DNA from: an uncultured Mollicutes bacterium
GTDB lineage: Bacteria > Bacillota_I > Bacilli_A > RFN20 > CAG-826
Length of the DNA: 64,000 bases
NCBI GenBank assembly: GCA_900540365.1
Contig: UQFN01000005.1
Location: 53,204-117,203 of the forward strand
Reading direction: 5' to 3'
Shown here: one piece after another, positions 52,821 through 61,821 of the stretch
Layout: each line of letters opens with the position of its first letter
Numbering within the stretch: position 1 is the stretch's first letter
Notes under the pieces: generated by a model
What the model saw: only the letters and a program-made list of their open reading frames with translations
The model's database searches: none
What the model was told of the DNA's origin: nothing
Translations under genes and position numbers: made by a program

Positions 52821-54746
52821 TTAACCTCTTTTTTTCTTTTTAAGAAAATATAACGTTAAAGCACTAGCTCCACCTAAAACAAAAACTCCTAGTGGAATAC
52901 TAACACCTAAAATTAAGCCAAGATTATTATCTTCTGGTTCAGGTATAACTTCATCAGTTCCTTGATAATCTTTAACTTCAACGACTGGAGAAAATAAAGT
53001 TGTACGATATTTTAATGTTGAAGATCCAGTTTCATAAGTTGCACTTAAAATTGCATATGTTTTATCTTCCACTGTTTCATAATACATTACTTTGCCTTCT
53101 AAAGTTTCTTCGGCAATTTCTCCAGCATAAGTTTTATATTTAACTTCAAAAGTAGATTCTAAAATATCTTCACTGTTTAAATAAACGATATTTTCTTCAA
53201 AATATAATTCATAAGGAACATCACTAAAGGTAGAAGTAACATTGTTAGTAATTCCTACCATTCCTTTTTCAACTGCTTTATAAATATCTTGTTTAGCATT
53301 TAATGTCCAATAAAAACCAATAAAGCCTCTTTCTGCCATTTTTCTATCAAATAATTCAGTATAAAGACCTTGATTTAAATCTAATCCAAAATTATTTTTA
53401 TTAAATTTAGCAACTCCATCATTAAATGTGCTTGTAAACATTGCTTCATAATAGTTATTCAATGTTGCACAAGGTACTTCTGGAATTAATTCATGCATCT
53501 TAATCAATTGATCTTCATAAAATGAAATTGCTACTACTTGATCATACATATCATATTCATCAAGAAGTTCTTTTAATCTTGGAACTACTCCAACGTTATC
53601 ATCTTTTAATTCAATAACAATGACTTTCCCATTGCCTTTAAATTCTTCAAATAGCTCATCTAAGAAAGGAATTTCATCTTTCTTTCCAAGCTTAATTCCA
53701 TCAATATTTTTAATAACATTAAATTCTTTTAATTGAGCACGAGTCATATTTGCAACTGTCCCAGTTCCATCGGTTGTTCGATCGATAGTTTCATCGTGCA
53801 TTACTACTAGTTCATTATCTGCAGTTAAATGTATATCTATTTCAATATGGGTTGCTCCTAATTCAAAAGCACTTTTGAAGCTATTTAAAGAATTTTCTAA
53901 ATGTTCTCTTGAATTTCCTCTATGTGCAATATTTAAAGGCATACGATTTAAATTTTTATTATTGTTTGTCGAATTTTCATAAATACTAAAAACACTACAT
54001 ACTTCATCAATGTTATTAGTTATTAAACCATAAACACCACTATTAATGAGATTTAATGTTGAAAAATTTGAAAATTCTTCACATTTTACCCAACTACATT
54101 TCATTCTTGAAGTTAAATACATTATTGTATCTTTAGTTGTTTGTTCTTCATTTAAAATAACAGTTAAGGCATTTGCAAGTGTTGATTCTTTAACGATTGT
54201 GTAATTATCAACATCACTTCTAGAAGAAAAATCAACGATACCTCTTACATTTTTACCGTTTTCACTTTCTCTAATTTTTTTAACAACTTGATAATCATCA
54301 CTACAAACAGCAAGTTCTAAAGGACAAAAAACATTATTTAAATAAGAAATTACTCCATCAGTACTTCCCATATCACTAACATAAATTACAGGGATATGAA
54401 TTCCTTTTAAATATGTATTAAAAGCATCTTTAAGTGTAATATTTAAAGAATTTTTATTAGCATCTAAAATATTACAATTACTATCAACATACATTATTAC
54501 GTTTGATACTTTACTTTCATCTAATGTAGTTAATCTAGTAAAATCTTCCATTGAAGTTATTGTAGTATTAACGTAAACATTACTTAAAAGATTTGTTTTG
54601 TTTTCTAAAGTATTACTTAAGGTCTTGTCAACACTAACAATTTCAGTTGAATTATCATTTGTTGTAATGTTTGAAGGAAGATTATTTTTAACTCCTCCCA
54701 CAAGAAAAGCTAAAAAGCCTAAAGATAAGATTTTATTAAATAACAT
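52821..54746 (-). CDS. Membrane-anchored glycerophosphodiester phosphodiesterase
   Basis: 641 residues. Signal peptide at the N-terminus, a ~240-residue region, then a GDPD barrel from ~270: NIAHRGNSREHLENSLNSF (His275), HIEIDIHLTADNELVVMHD (metal Glu/Asp and second His), VIVIELKD. A C-terminal span (~612-636) with a Lys-rich tail anchors it. The first region ends in GVYGLITNNIDEVCSVF, echoing the GDPD end GMVGITNNVTSTFSDV, so it may be a degenerate GDPD copy. The enzyme should cut glycerol-phosphate diesters, as in teichoic acids or phospholipid head groups, outside the cell. Its ribosome site lies in a hairpin. Confidence 0.9.
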   Translation of the reverse strand: MLFNKILSLGFLAFLVGGVKNNLPSNITTNDNSTEIVSVDKTLSNTLENKTNLLSNVYVNTTITSMEDFTRLTTLDESKVSNVIMYVDSNCNILDANKNSLNITLKDAFNTYLKGIHIPVIYVSDMGSTDGVISYLNNVFCPLELAVCSDDYQVVKKIRESENGKNVRGIVDFSSRSDVDNYTIVKESTLANALTVILNEEQTTKDTIMYLTSRMKCSWVKCEEFSNFSTLNLINSGVYGLITNNIDEVCSVFSIYENSTNNNKNLNRMPLNIAHRGNSREHLENSLNSFKSAFELGATHIEIDIHLTADNELVVMHDETIDRTTDGTGTVANMTRAQLKEFNVIKNIDGIKLGKKDEIPFLDELFEEFKGNGKVIVIELKDDNVGVVPRLKELLDEYDMYDQVVAISFYEDQLIKMHELIPEVPCATLNNYYEAMFTSTFNDGVAKFNKNNFGLDLNQGLYTELFDRKMAERGFIGFYWTLNAKQDIYKAVEKGMVGITNNVTSTFSDVPYELYFEENIVYLNSEDILESTFEVKYKTYAGEIAEETLEGKVMYYETVEDKTYAILSATYETGSSTLKYRTTLFSPVVEVKDYQGTDEVIPEPEDNNLGLILGVSIPLGVFVLGGASALTLYFLKKKKRG

Positions 54747-54787
54747 AAAAAACTCCTTATTAATTTTATTATAATTACTAAGGAGTT
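54747..54787 (-). promoter_or_regulatory. Hairpin sequestering the ribosome site of the GDPD gene
   Basis: On the minus strand, AACTCCTTA (complement of 54779-54787) pairs perfectly over 9 bp with TAAGGAGTT (complement of 54751-54759) across a 19-base loop. The 3' arm is the Shine-Dalgarno of the GDPD gene, and a U-run follows up to the ATG at 54746. It can act as a terminator, a translational lock, or both. Confidence 0.65.
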
Positions 54788-54835
54788 ACATTTTTATAAT
54801 TTTCAAATTAATTCTTAATAATGAAACACTTTAAC

Positions 54836-55990
54836 TTAAATTAAGTTATTATCTTCAAGATATTTTACTAATTTTTCCTTTGTTGTTTCATGACCGATTA
54901 AATTAGGATGCCCATTTGATCCACTTCCATTTGGAATACATTTAATATAATGAGCAGTGTTTTCTCCATACATTTCATTAAATTCTTTAGTAACTTCTTT
55001 AATTGCATCAACTAAAGCAGTTTTAATATTATTTGCCATATTATATAAGGAAACAATTTTAGCTTGTGGAGATGTAGTTTTAATTCTTCCAAAAATTGTA
55101 TGGTAATTTTGTTTAAATTCTTCAATTCCTAAAGCACGATCCTCTTCGCTTAAATTATCATAACCAGCACTGTCATTAGAACCTAAATTAAATACAACTA
55201 AATCGATTTGATCTTTTGACATATCATATTCAATTTCACCTTCAACCGTGTCATATCTACTCATCATCTCAGCACCATAAGGAGCAAGTTTTTCACTTAA
55301 AGCAATTCCGCTCCAAGCAATTAAACTAGCATCATAACCAATTTCTAATGCTGCTTGATAAGCATAAGTTAAAGTACCATCTTCTTCGTTTGTATAAAAT
55401 GTTGTTGAACTTGGATCACCTAAATTTCCATAACCACAAGTTAAACTATCACCATAAAATTCAACTTTCTTTCTTCTTGTATTATATTTTCTTGAATAAA
55501 AATCCATTCCTATTGAAGTTAAGTTTCTAACTCCAAGCTTTGAGACACTTGCTTCAGTCATTTTTAAAACTTTAATAACATGTTCTCCAACTTCTAAGTT
55601 TTCAACTAAAGTTACATTTTGTTCACCTTCAACAAGTTCAATAACTCTTCCGTTATCATCATCAACATATACCTTAATATATTGAGTTGAATGACCAAAC
55701 ATTTCTGAATAGAAATCTACTTTGATATTATTTGTATTTTCTTTTACATCAACATATAACTCAAAACCCGTACAAGTAAATCCAAAATAAACATATTCTT
55801 TTTCATTAATTGTTTTATGGGTATATCGACCATAAAAATTAATTTCTTCATCATTTAAAATATCGACATCATTAATTAAAGAGTCAACATATCTATTTGG
55901 ATTAATATTTTCTTTACAACTCATAGCACTAAACAAAGAACCACATATTACGAATGTAGCCATAACTCCTTTCAAAAAATTTTTCTTCAT
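54836..55990 (-). CDS. SGNH-hydrolase lipoprotein (CE2-like carbohydrate esterase)
   Basis: About 384 residues from the ATG at 55988-55990, spaced six bases from GGAG; an earlier ATG would contain that ribosome site. Leader ends in FSAMSC (lipobox). An N-terminal jelly-roll (~30-150) is followed by the SGNH domain: EFYGDSLTCGYGN (Ser of block I), VFNLGSNDSAG (block III Asn) and NGHPNLIGHE (block V with His). The two-domain layout matches CE2 esterases, which remove acetyl groups from sugar O-6. It would deacylate glycan at the cell surface. Confidence 0.88.
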   Translation of the reverse strand: MKKNFLKGVMATFVICGSLFSAMSCKENINPNRYVDSLINDVDILNDEEINFYGRYTHKTINEKEYVYFGFTCTGFELYVDVKENTNNIKVDFYSEMFGHSTQYIKVYVDDDNGRVIELVEGEQNVTLVENLEVGEHVIKVLKMTEASVSKLGVRNLTSIGMDFYSRKYNTRRKKVEFYGDSLTCGYGNLGDPSSTTFYTNEEDGTLTYAYQAALEIGYDASLIAWSGIALSEKLAPYGAEMMSRYDTVEGEIEYDMSKDQIDLVVFNLGSNDSAGYDNLSEEDRALGIEEFKQNYHTIFGRIKTTSPQAKIVSLYNMANNIKTALVDAIKEVTKEFNEMYGENTAHYIKCIPNGSGSNGHPNLIGHETTKEKLVKYLEDNNLI

Positions 55991-56015
55991 AGTTTTCTCC
56001 ATTTATAAATAATGA

Positions 56016-56840
56016 CTAATCTAAATCGTTAATCATTTTTTTGACATCATTTTTAAACCTATCGATGAAACCTAAAATATACTCAGAAATATCAAGGTTT
56101 TTATCTATTAATAAAGGTAGTAAATCTATTGCGTATTGAGACATTTTATAAGTATCTACAGCATGAGATTCATTAAAAGTAGCATTTGCATATCTTCTTC
56201 CAACTCCTGCTAAATCATAACGCTTCCCACCTACGGTTTGACTTGGAAAAACATTTAATAAATCTAGTTGCTCTTGTTTATTTTCTCCACAATCTAATAT
56301 AACTTTGTCTTCTTCATTTACCCAGTCTAAGCCTCGCCAAACTTCAATACCTAAAAATTCTTTAGGTAAATAATTTAGTTCTCTTAAAGCTTTAATAAGT
56401 TTAATAACTACTCCAACATGCGTAGGATGTTTATCTGCTAAGTTATGTGTAACAATTGAAATTGGTTGATAATGTTTAATAATTTCAATGTAATCATCTA
56501 TTACATCATGATTTATTTTATCCTTAATTTCACTTGATGTATAATTTAACATAATTTGAGCTTCATAATTACCAATTTCACTTGCATTTTTTTGCTCTTT
56601 TTGACGCTCTAAAATCATCATATTGTCATCATAATCTTTATATTTACCTGTTCGAGGAGAATTTCTTCCATCAGTTGAAACTACTCCAATAAAAGAATAA
56701 TCTGAAATTTTAGCTTTATGGATATGAGCATATGCAAATAATTCAATGTCATCTTGATGTGCTGCAATACATAAGATTTTATTATTAGAAACTTTTTTAT
56801 TTTTTGGTATATAAACTAAAGCTTTTTCATTTAATTTCAT
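56016..56840 (-). CDS. PIG-L-family sugar N-deacetylase
   Basis: 274 residues, no signal peptide. Zinc-site motif AAHQDDIEL (His28, Asp31; the usual AHPDDE with Gln for Pro), STDGRNSP, and HPTHVGV as the second metal motif. Members remove acetyl from GlcNAc-containing molecules (GlcNAc-PI, bacillithiol and mycothiol precursors, diacetylchitobiose). Between an SIS deaminase-like gene and a sugar esterase, it probably deacetylates a cytoplasmic amino-sugar intermediate. This points to HexNAc catabolism, but bacillithiol synthesis cannot be excluded from sequence alone. Confidence 0.9.
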   Translation of the reverse strand: MKLNEKALVYIPKNKKVSNNKILCIAAHQDDIELFAYAHIHKAKISDYSFIGVVSTDGRNSPRTGKYKDYDDNMMILERQKEQKNASEIGNYEAQIMLNYTSSEIKDKINHDVIDDYIEIIKHYQPISIVTHNLADKHPTHVGVVIKLIKALRELNYLPKEFLGIEVWRGLDWVNEEDKVILDCGENKQEQLDLLNVFPSQTVGGKRYDLAGVGRRYANATFNESHAVDTYKMSQYAIDLLPLLIDKNLDISEYILGFIDRFKNDVKKMINDLD

Positions 56841-56844
56841 AATT

Positions 56845-57882
56845 TTATCTCGTTATTGTTACTTTCTTTAAATTACGTGGATTATCGACATCAATTCCTC
56901 TAATTAAAGATAAATTGCATGCTAATAATTGAATAGAAATAATTATTAAAAATGGAGCGATAACTTCATCACAATTAGGTATTTTTATAAGATTTTTACA
57001 ATTATTAAAATATTCATCATTAGAAATCACAAATAAATTTGCTCCAATATTTTTTAATTTTTCATATATTTCATGATTATCATCTTCACACATTCCCTTA
57101 CTACTTAATAATAAGAAATTTTGATTTTCATCAGCAATTGCCATAGGTCCATGATAAAAATCGCTACTAGCATATGCTTTAGCTTTTATATATGTTGTTT
57201 CTTGAATTTTTAAAGCGCCTTCTAAAGATGAAACATAATTAATTCCCCTAGAAAGTAAATAAATATCATTAAAATCTTTCATTAATTTAGAAATTTCATT
57301 AATATGTTTTTCATTATTTAAAACTTCAATAATTAAATCATCTAATTTATTAAGAGAATTATTTAAAATTTGATTATTTGTTAATTCAGCTACAAATAAT
57401 AATGAAACATAAAGTTGAGATATAAATGTTTTTGTAGCAGCTAAACCTTTTTCTCTAGTTAAATTCAAACAAAAATGATAATCACAAGCTTTAGCTACAA
57501 TTGATGAAGAATCGTTAGTAATTGCTAAAGTTAAAGCACCATTATTTTTTGCTTTATCAACAAACTCAAAAATATCTTTTCCACTTCCTGATTGAGAAAT
57601 ACCAATTACTAAAGTGTTTTTAAAATTTAAATATGAATTATATTTTGTAATAACACTACTTGCAGCAAAACTTACTGGTATATGAGCATAAATCTCTAAA
57701 ATATATTTTAAATAAGTTCCTACATTATCAGAACTACCTCTTGCAGCAATAACTACATTGCTTATCTCTTTTTCTTTAAAAGTCTTAACAAAATCTTTAA
57801 TTTTGTCTTTATTTGCATCATATGTTAGTTTCAACGAATCTCTAATCATATGAATTTCTTGATACATGATGGAATTATTCAT
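56845..57882 (-). CDS. SIS-domain amino-sugar isomerase/deaminase
   Basis: 345 residues with two SIS domains and no glutaminase domain. First SIS: VVIAARGSSDNVGTYLKY and IGISQSGSGKDI, with sugar-phosphate-binding Ser/Thr residues; linker contains LTREKGLAATKTFISQLY as in GlmS; second SIS begins IYLLSRGINYVSSLEGAL and has KAYASSDFYHGPMAI. This is the GlmS-C-like/AgaS/NagB-II type that deaminates and isomerises GlcN-6-P or GalN-6-P to the ketose phosphate. GGAGG precedes the ATG. First gene of the 51159-57882 operon. Confidence 0.88.
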   Translation of the reverse strand: MNNSIMYQEIHMIRDSLKLTYDANKDKIKDFVKTFKEKEISNVVIAARGSSDNVGTYLKYILEIYAHIPVSFAASSVITKYNSYLNFKNTLVIGISQSGSGKDIFEFVDKAKNNGALTLAITNDSSSIVAKACDYHFCLNLTREKGLAATKTFISQLYVSLLFVAELTNNQILNNSLNKLDDLIIEVLNNEKHINEISKLMKDFNDIYLLSRGINYVSSLEGALKIQETTYIKAKAYASSDFYHGPMAIADENQNFLLLSSKGMCEDDNHEIYEKLKNIGANLFVISNDEYFNNCKNLIKIPNCDEVIAPFLIIISIQLLACNLSLIRGIDVDNPRNLKKVTITR

Positions 57883-58230
57883 AATACCTCCGCATTTTTA
57901 TTATAACTATATTTTTTTAAAAAAATTATAAAACAAAAATAGACTTAATTTTCATATATTAATTCTTAAAGATTTTATAAGTTATTTAATTTTAAATAAA
58001 AATAAAACAATTTATTGTTGATAAAAATTACTTATATTTCAAAAATATAAAATTTATTATTATAAGAAACATTTAAAATCATTTATATTAAGATATTAAT
58101 TACGAAAAAATACTTATTTTTAAGAAAAAAGTCTGCAAAACTAAGGTTTTTTATTCGATTTTTATTTTTTTATGTAATTATTTAATAGTAGGATAATTAA
58201 AAATATAGTCAATTGAATATCATATATTTA
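57883..58230. other. 348-base AT-rich intergenic region
   Basis: Nothing coding is seen. It must hold the promoter of the SIS-domain gene and the end of the upstream lipoprotein transcript, and it contains the best copy of the dispersed TGCA-core element (58103-58157). Confidence 0.5.
58103..58157 (-). repeat. Dispersed TGCA-core motif, longest copy
   Basis: Read on the minus strand: CGAATAAAAAACCTTAGTTT, then TGCAGACTTTTTTCTTAAAA and ATAAGTATTTTTTCG. The two ends (CGAATAAAAAAC and GTATTTTTTCG) are imperfect inverted repeats, like a tiny mobile element or paired hairpin. It matches 18366-18417 over most of its length. Confidence 0.65.
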
Positions 58231-59244
58231 TTAATTAATAATCGTAAAAGGTACAGTAATATTTTCTGTTGTTAATTTTAGCAAATATAAATATTCACTT
58301 GAAGATGTCGTTTTTAAAGTATTAATGGCACCACCAACATTAGTACCCATCCATTCATTTAAGTGCAAAGAAGTCATGTTTTCATATTTTCCTTCTTCTT
58401 CGTTCCAAGTAGCGTAGGCTACACTTACATTATATTCATAATTTACTTCATAAGTAAAAATAGTTTCATTTGATGTAAGATCACTTAAATTAATAGTTGA
58501 TAATTTTTGATTTGAAGTATTTCTAAAATTAAAGAAAATATTTTCACTAGCATAGCTTGATAAGTTTTCAAACTCAAAAGTAACATCCATTGTTTGTGTG
58601 GTTGATCCTTCTACTACTTCAAATTTTTTAATTAAAGTTCCTAAACTACTATTATTAGGTTTAAGATTTAAATAAATCATTGTTTCTCCAACTTGAACCT
58701 TAGTTAAATCAACAAGGAGATAACCACCAATTATTGCATTAGAACTACTCGCTTTTATTTTATTAAAACTAATTGCATCACTTGGAATAACATCTTCATT
58801 TAAAGAATAAATTGTTGTTTTAATGCTTGTAATCCAATTGCCAGATGAAATTCCATTAAAAACTAAATCTAATCTATAAGTTGATTGATTATAACTTTCA
58901 TAAGTTGGAATAAGTCCGTTGACAGTGCTTCCCCAAGATAAATGATCTTTTGAATCATCATATTCATCAACGATATTCATTGTAACTTTAATTTCAACAT
59001 CTTCAGCAGGCATTTCAAATAAGTAACCGTATTGACTCTTATTAATAATTTCATCATTAACACTAACATTACCAACAGTATAAAAAACACTATTACTATC
59101 GACGTTAAAATATATGTCTTCACCTTCCTTTGCAGTTTCTGGAAGATTTAATATGGTATATAAATTGCTACTTTCATAACTAATTTTATAAAAAACATCT
59201 GTTTGTTCATTTGTTCTGCAAGAAAGTAAACTTAACGCACTCAT
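58231..59244 (-). CDS. Lipoprotein with InlB-repeat-like domain (frameshift in the signal peptide)
   Basis: The open frame (337 codons) starts inside what should be the leader: MSALSLLSC. Upstream, AAAGGATG and an ATG at 59283-59285 lead into MMKK and an A7 run (59273-59279); one extra A (or one extra T in the following T8 run) gives MMKKKFFLFNLFPLMSALSL then LSC, a perfect lipoprotein leader. The real gene is therefore 58231-59285. Mature residues ~17-92 share the InlB-repeat-like domain of the 49005 and 51159 proteins (GYLFEMPAEDVEIKVTM); the remaining ~240 residues look like two beta-sandwich domains. Probably a surface adhesin or glycan-binding protein. Confidence 0.75.
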   Translation of the reverse strand: MSALSLLSCRTNEQTDVFYKISYESSNLYTILNLPETAKEGEDIYFNVDSNSVFYTVGNVSVNDEIINKSQYGYLFEMPAEDVEIKVTMNIVDEYDDSKDHLSWGSTVNGLIPTYESYNQSTYRLDLVFNGISSGNWITSIKTTIYSLNEDVIPSDAISFNKIKASSSNAIIGGYLLVDLTKVQVGETMIYLNLKPNNSSLGTLIKKFEVVEGSTTQTMDVTFEFENLSSYASENIFFNFRNTSNQKLSTINLSDLTSNETIFTYEVNYEYNVSVAYATWNEEEGKYENMTSLHLNEWMGTNVGGAINTLKTTSSSEYLYLLKLTTENITVPFTIIN

Positions 59245-59358
59245 TAAAGGAAATAAATTAAATAAAAAAAACTTTTTTTCATCATAATGTTCATCCTTTA
59301 ATATTATAGACTAATATCAGAATATTTATTCCAAAATTATCTTTATCATATAAATGAA

Positions 59359-60807
59359 TTAGAAAATAGCTTTATCCAATTTATTATGTTTTAATTCATA
59401 TTCATGTAAATTTTTATCACATTTAGCTTTTATTTTCTTTTTTAAAGCAAAATATGTAATTAACTCTGCTCCAAAAACTAAAATCCAACTTATTGGATAA
59501 CAAATATATAGTATAGCTAGCGAATGATTCCACATTCCTTCAACTGGAGAATATACAACATAATTCCAAAAAATTCTAAAAATACAACATCCAAAAAATG
59601 AATAAATTGTTGGCACAAAAGAATATCCAAGCCCTCTTAAAATATCACACTCTGTATCCATTAATCCGCAAAGCCAATAAGTTAATAAAACTACTGTCAT
59701 TCTTTCAATAGCATATTCAACAACTACTGGATCATAATTACTACCCATATAAACTTTAAGTAACTGATGGGATAAAGCTAAGCTTAATCCACCTAAAATC
59801 ACTCCAACAATAACTACACTTAATAAAGATATAATTTCAATCTTTTTAATATTTTTATAAAAGCCTCTTCCAACGTTTGCACTAATAAATGCTGGTGTAG
59901 CAGTTGAAATCGAATACATTGCAGTATACGTATAATTTTCAATATTAGCAGCATCTGTATTAGCTGTAACTACCGCTGCAGGCCAACTATTAACTGTAGT
60001 TTGTAAAATAACATTTGAAATAGAAAAAATTATTCCATGAATTCCACTAGGAATACCTATTTGAAGAATTTTTAATATTTCTTTTTTATTAAATTTTAAT
60101 TCCTTAAATCTTAAACGAATGAAACCTTTATTTAAATATAAAAATATTACAACTAAAGCAGCACTTACAAACTGTGAAATAACTGTTGCAATTGCAACTC
60201 CTCTTACAGATAAATTAAAACCAAAAACAAATAAATAGTTTAACGCAACATTTAAAGCTCCACTAATTAAAAGAAAAATAAGCGCTTTTTTACTATCTCC
60301 TACTCCTCTAAAAGCCGCTGCACCAAAATTATAAATAAGCATAAATGGGACGCTTAAAAAGTATATTGAAAGATATTCAGTTGACAATTCAATATATTCT
60401 GAGCTTACATTCATCCATTCTAAAAATGTATGAGCTAAAAAATAACAACTAATACCAACAACTAACCCAGAAATTAAAGCTATTAACATTCCACTATGCA
60501 ATGCTTTATTAGCTCCATCTTTATCATTTTTTCCATAATATCTAGATACAACAACATTAACTCCAACTGATAAGCCAATAAAACCATTAGTAATTAAAGA
60601 AATAAGTGATCCATTAGCACCAACTGCTGCTCCCATCACTGTACCTTCTTTTTGCTGTACAACAATTAAATCAAAGGAATTATAAAGTAATTCTAAAATC
60701 CCTACTGCAATTATAGGTAAAGCATAAATTATAAATTTTTTAATTAATGTTTTAGTATCTCCATCTGTTAAATTTATTTCACTTTTAAATTTAAATAATT
60801 TAATCAT
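59359..60807 (-). CDS. MATE-family efflux transporter
   Basis: About 482 residues from the ATG at 60805-60807, behind AAGG; a longer frame has no better ribosome site. Twelve membrane spans in two halves. ALPIIAVGILELLYNSFDLI opens the first half; the second half begins near LQIGIPSGIHGIIFSISNVI, the repeated MATE pattern. These antiporters export drugs, flavins or metabolites using Na+ or H+. The closest general type is the DinF/NorM-like group common in Firmicutes. No regulator is adjacent. Confidence 0.92.
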   Translation of the reverse strand: MIKLFKFKSEINLTDGDTKTLIKKFIIYALPIIAVGILELLYNSFDLIVVQQKEGTVMGAAVGANGSLISLITNGFIGLSVGVNVVVSRYYGKNDKDGANKALHSGMLIALISGLVVGISCYFLAHTFLEWMNVSSEYIELSTEYLSIYFLSVPFMLIYNFGAAAFRGVGDSKKALIFLLISGALNVALNYLFVFGFNLSVRGVAIATVISQFVSAALVVIFLYLNKGFIRLRFKELKFNKKEILKILQIGIPSGIHGIIFSISNVILQTTVNSWPAAVVTANTDAANIENYTYTAMYSISTATPAFISANVGRGFYKNIKKIEIISLLSVVIVGVILGGLSLALSHQLLKVYMGSNYDPVVVEYAIERMTVVLLTYWLCGLMDTECDILRGLGYSFVPTIYSFFGCCIFRIFWNYVVYSPVEGMWNHSLAILYICYPISWILVFGAELITYFALKKKIKAKCDKNLHEYELKHNKLDKAIF

Positions 60808-61056
60808 AATAAGCCTTAATTTTTCCAAAAAAATATTCTAGTCCTTTATTATCTGAAAATAAAGATATCAACATTAATTAATTTAAAAATTGATAATTAT
60901 TATTAAAATTAGTTATTTTAATTTATTATTTTTTTTAAAAAAAAGGCAACTTTTAAAGGCTTTTTTTATAAAATATAGACTTTAGTATATGAAACATCTT
61001 AATAATGTTTTAGGAATTACAATAAAATATTATAATTTTAAAAAGAGGCTTTTTAT

Positions 61057-61815
61057 ATGATATTATACTTTTCAGGTAGTGGTAATAATAAATTTATTGC
61101 TAACTATATTAACAATAAACTTAATGACGAAGTCGTTTCTATTAACGATATAATTAAATTTAATCAATCATTAAACTTTAATTCAATTAAACCTTATGTA
61201 ATTATTTCTCCAATTTATGCTTGGAGATATCCAAAGATTATTGAAGACTTATTATTACAAGCTAATTTTAATGGTAGTAAAGATATTTATTTTATTGCAT
61301 CAATGGGATTAAATTGTGGTAATGCCGATAAATATTTAAAAAATATTGCTAAAAGTAAAAATATGCATTATAAGGGTTTTGCTAAAATTATAATGCCAAG
61401 TAATTATGTAGTTTCTGAAAAAGTTGAAACAGAAGCTAACGCAATTAAAATAATTAAAGATTCTTTGCCTTTACTTGATACTTTATCCAATTTAATTAAT
61501 AGTGACAAAAACTTCAATGAACCAAAAAAAGAATTTTTTGGTAGTTTATATTCTTCATTTCTTAATTATGGATTTAATAATTTTTATAAAAGTAGCAAAA
61601 AATTTAAAGTTGATGATTCCTGTATAAAATGTAAAAAATGTATTACTGTTTGCCCTTTAAATAATGTTTCAATGAAAAATGGAAACATAACTTTTTCAAC
61701 AAATTGCATGTTTTGCTTGTCATGCATTAATAATTGTCCAGTTAATGCAATTACCTATAACGGAAAGAAAAATGGAACATATTTATGTCCTAGTAAGGAA
61801 AAAATATTTAAATAA
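61057..61815 (+). CDS. EFR1-type flavodoxin-ferredoxin fusion protein
   Basis: 252 residues. N-terminal flavodoxin (FSGSGNNKFIANYI FMN loop; PIYAWRYPKI; IASMGLNCGN). C-terminal 2[4Fe-4S] ferredoxin: CIKCKKCITVCPLN and CMFCLSCINNCPVN, both clusters complete. A final CPSKEKIFK tail follows. Such proteins carry electrons between ferredoxin pools and flavin-dependent reductases in anaerobes. AAGAGG lies before the ATG. A decayed copy of its C-terminal half is at 26080-26334. Confidence 0.9.
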   Translation: MILYFSGSGNNKFIANYINNKLNDEVVSINDIIKFNQSLNFNSIKPYVIISPIYAWRYPKIIEDLLLQANFNGSKDIYFIASMGLNCGNADKYLKNIAKSKNMHYKGFAKIIMPSNYVVSEKVETEANAIKIIKDSLPLLDTLSNLINSDKNFNEPKKEFFGSLYSSFLNYGFNNFYKSSKKFKVDDSCIKCKKCITVCPLNNVSMKNGNITFSTNCMFCLSCINNCPVNAITYNGKKNGTYLCPSKEKIFK

Positions 61816-61821
61816 TATTGT

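Noticed and set aside
60945..60975. AAAAAG...CTTTTT pairing near 60950 as a terminator
   Set aside because: Only six or seven A/T pairs and one G-C; expected often by chance in this composition. It does carry the AGTTTTAAAGG-type variant motif.
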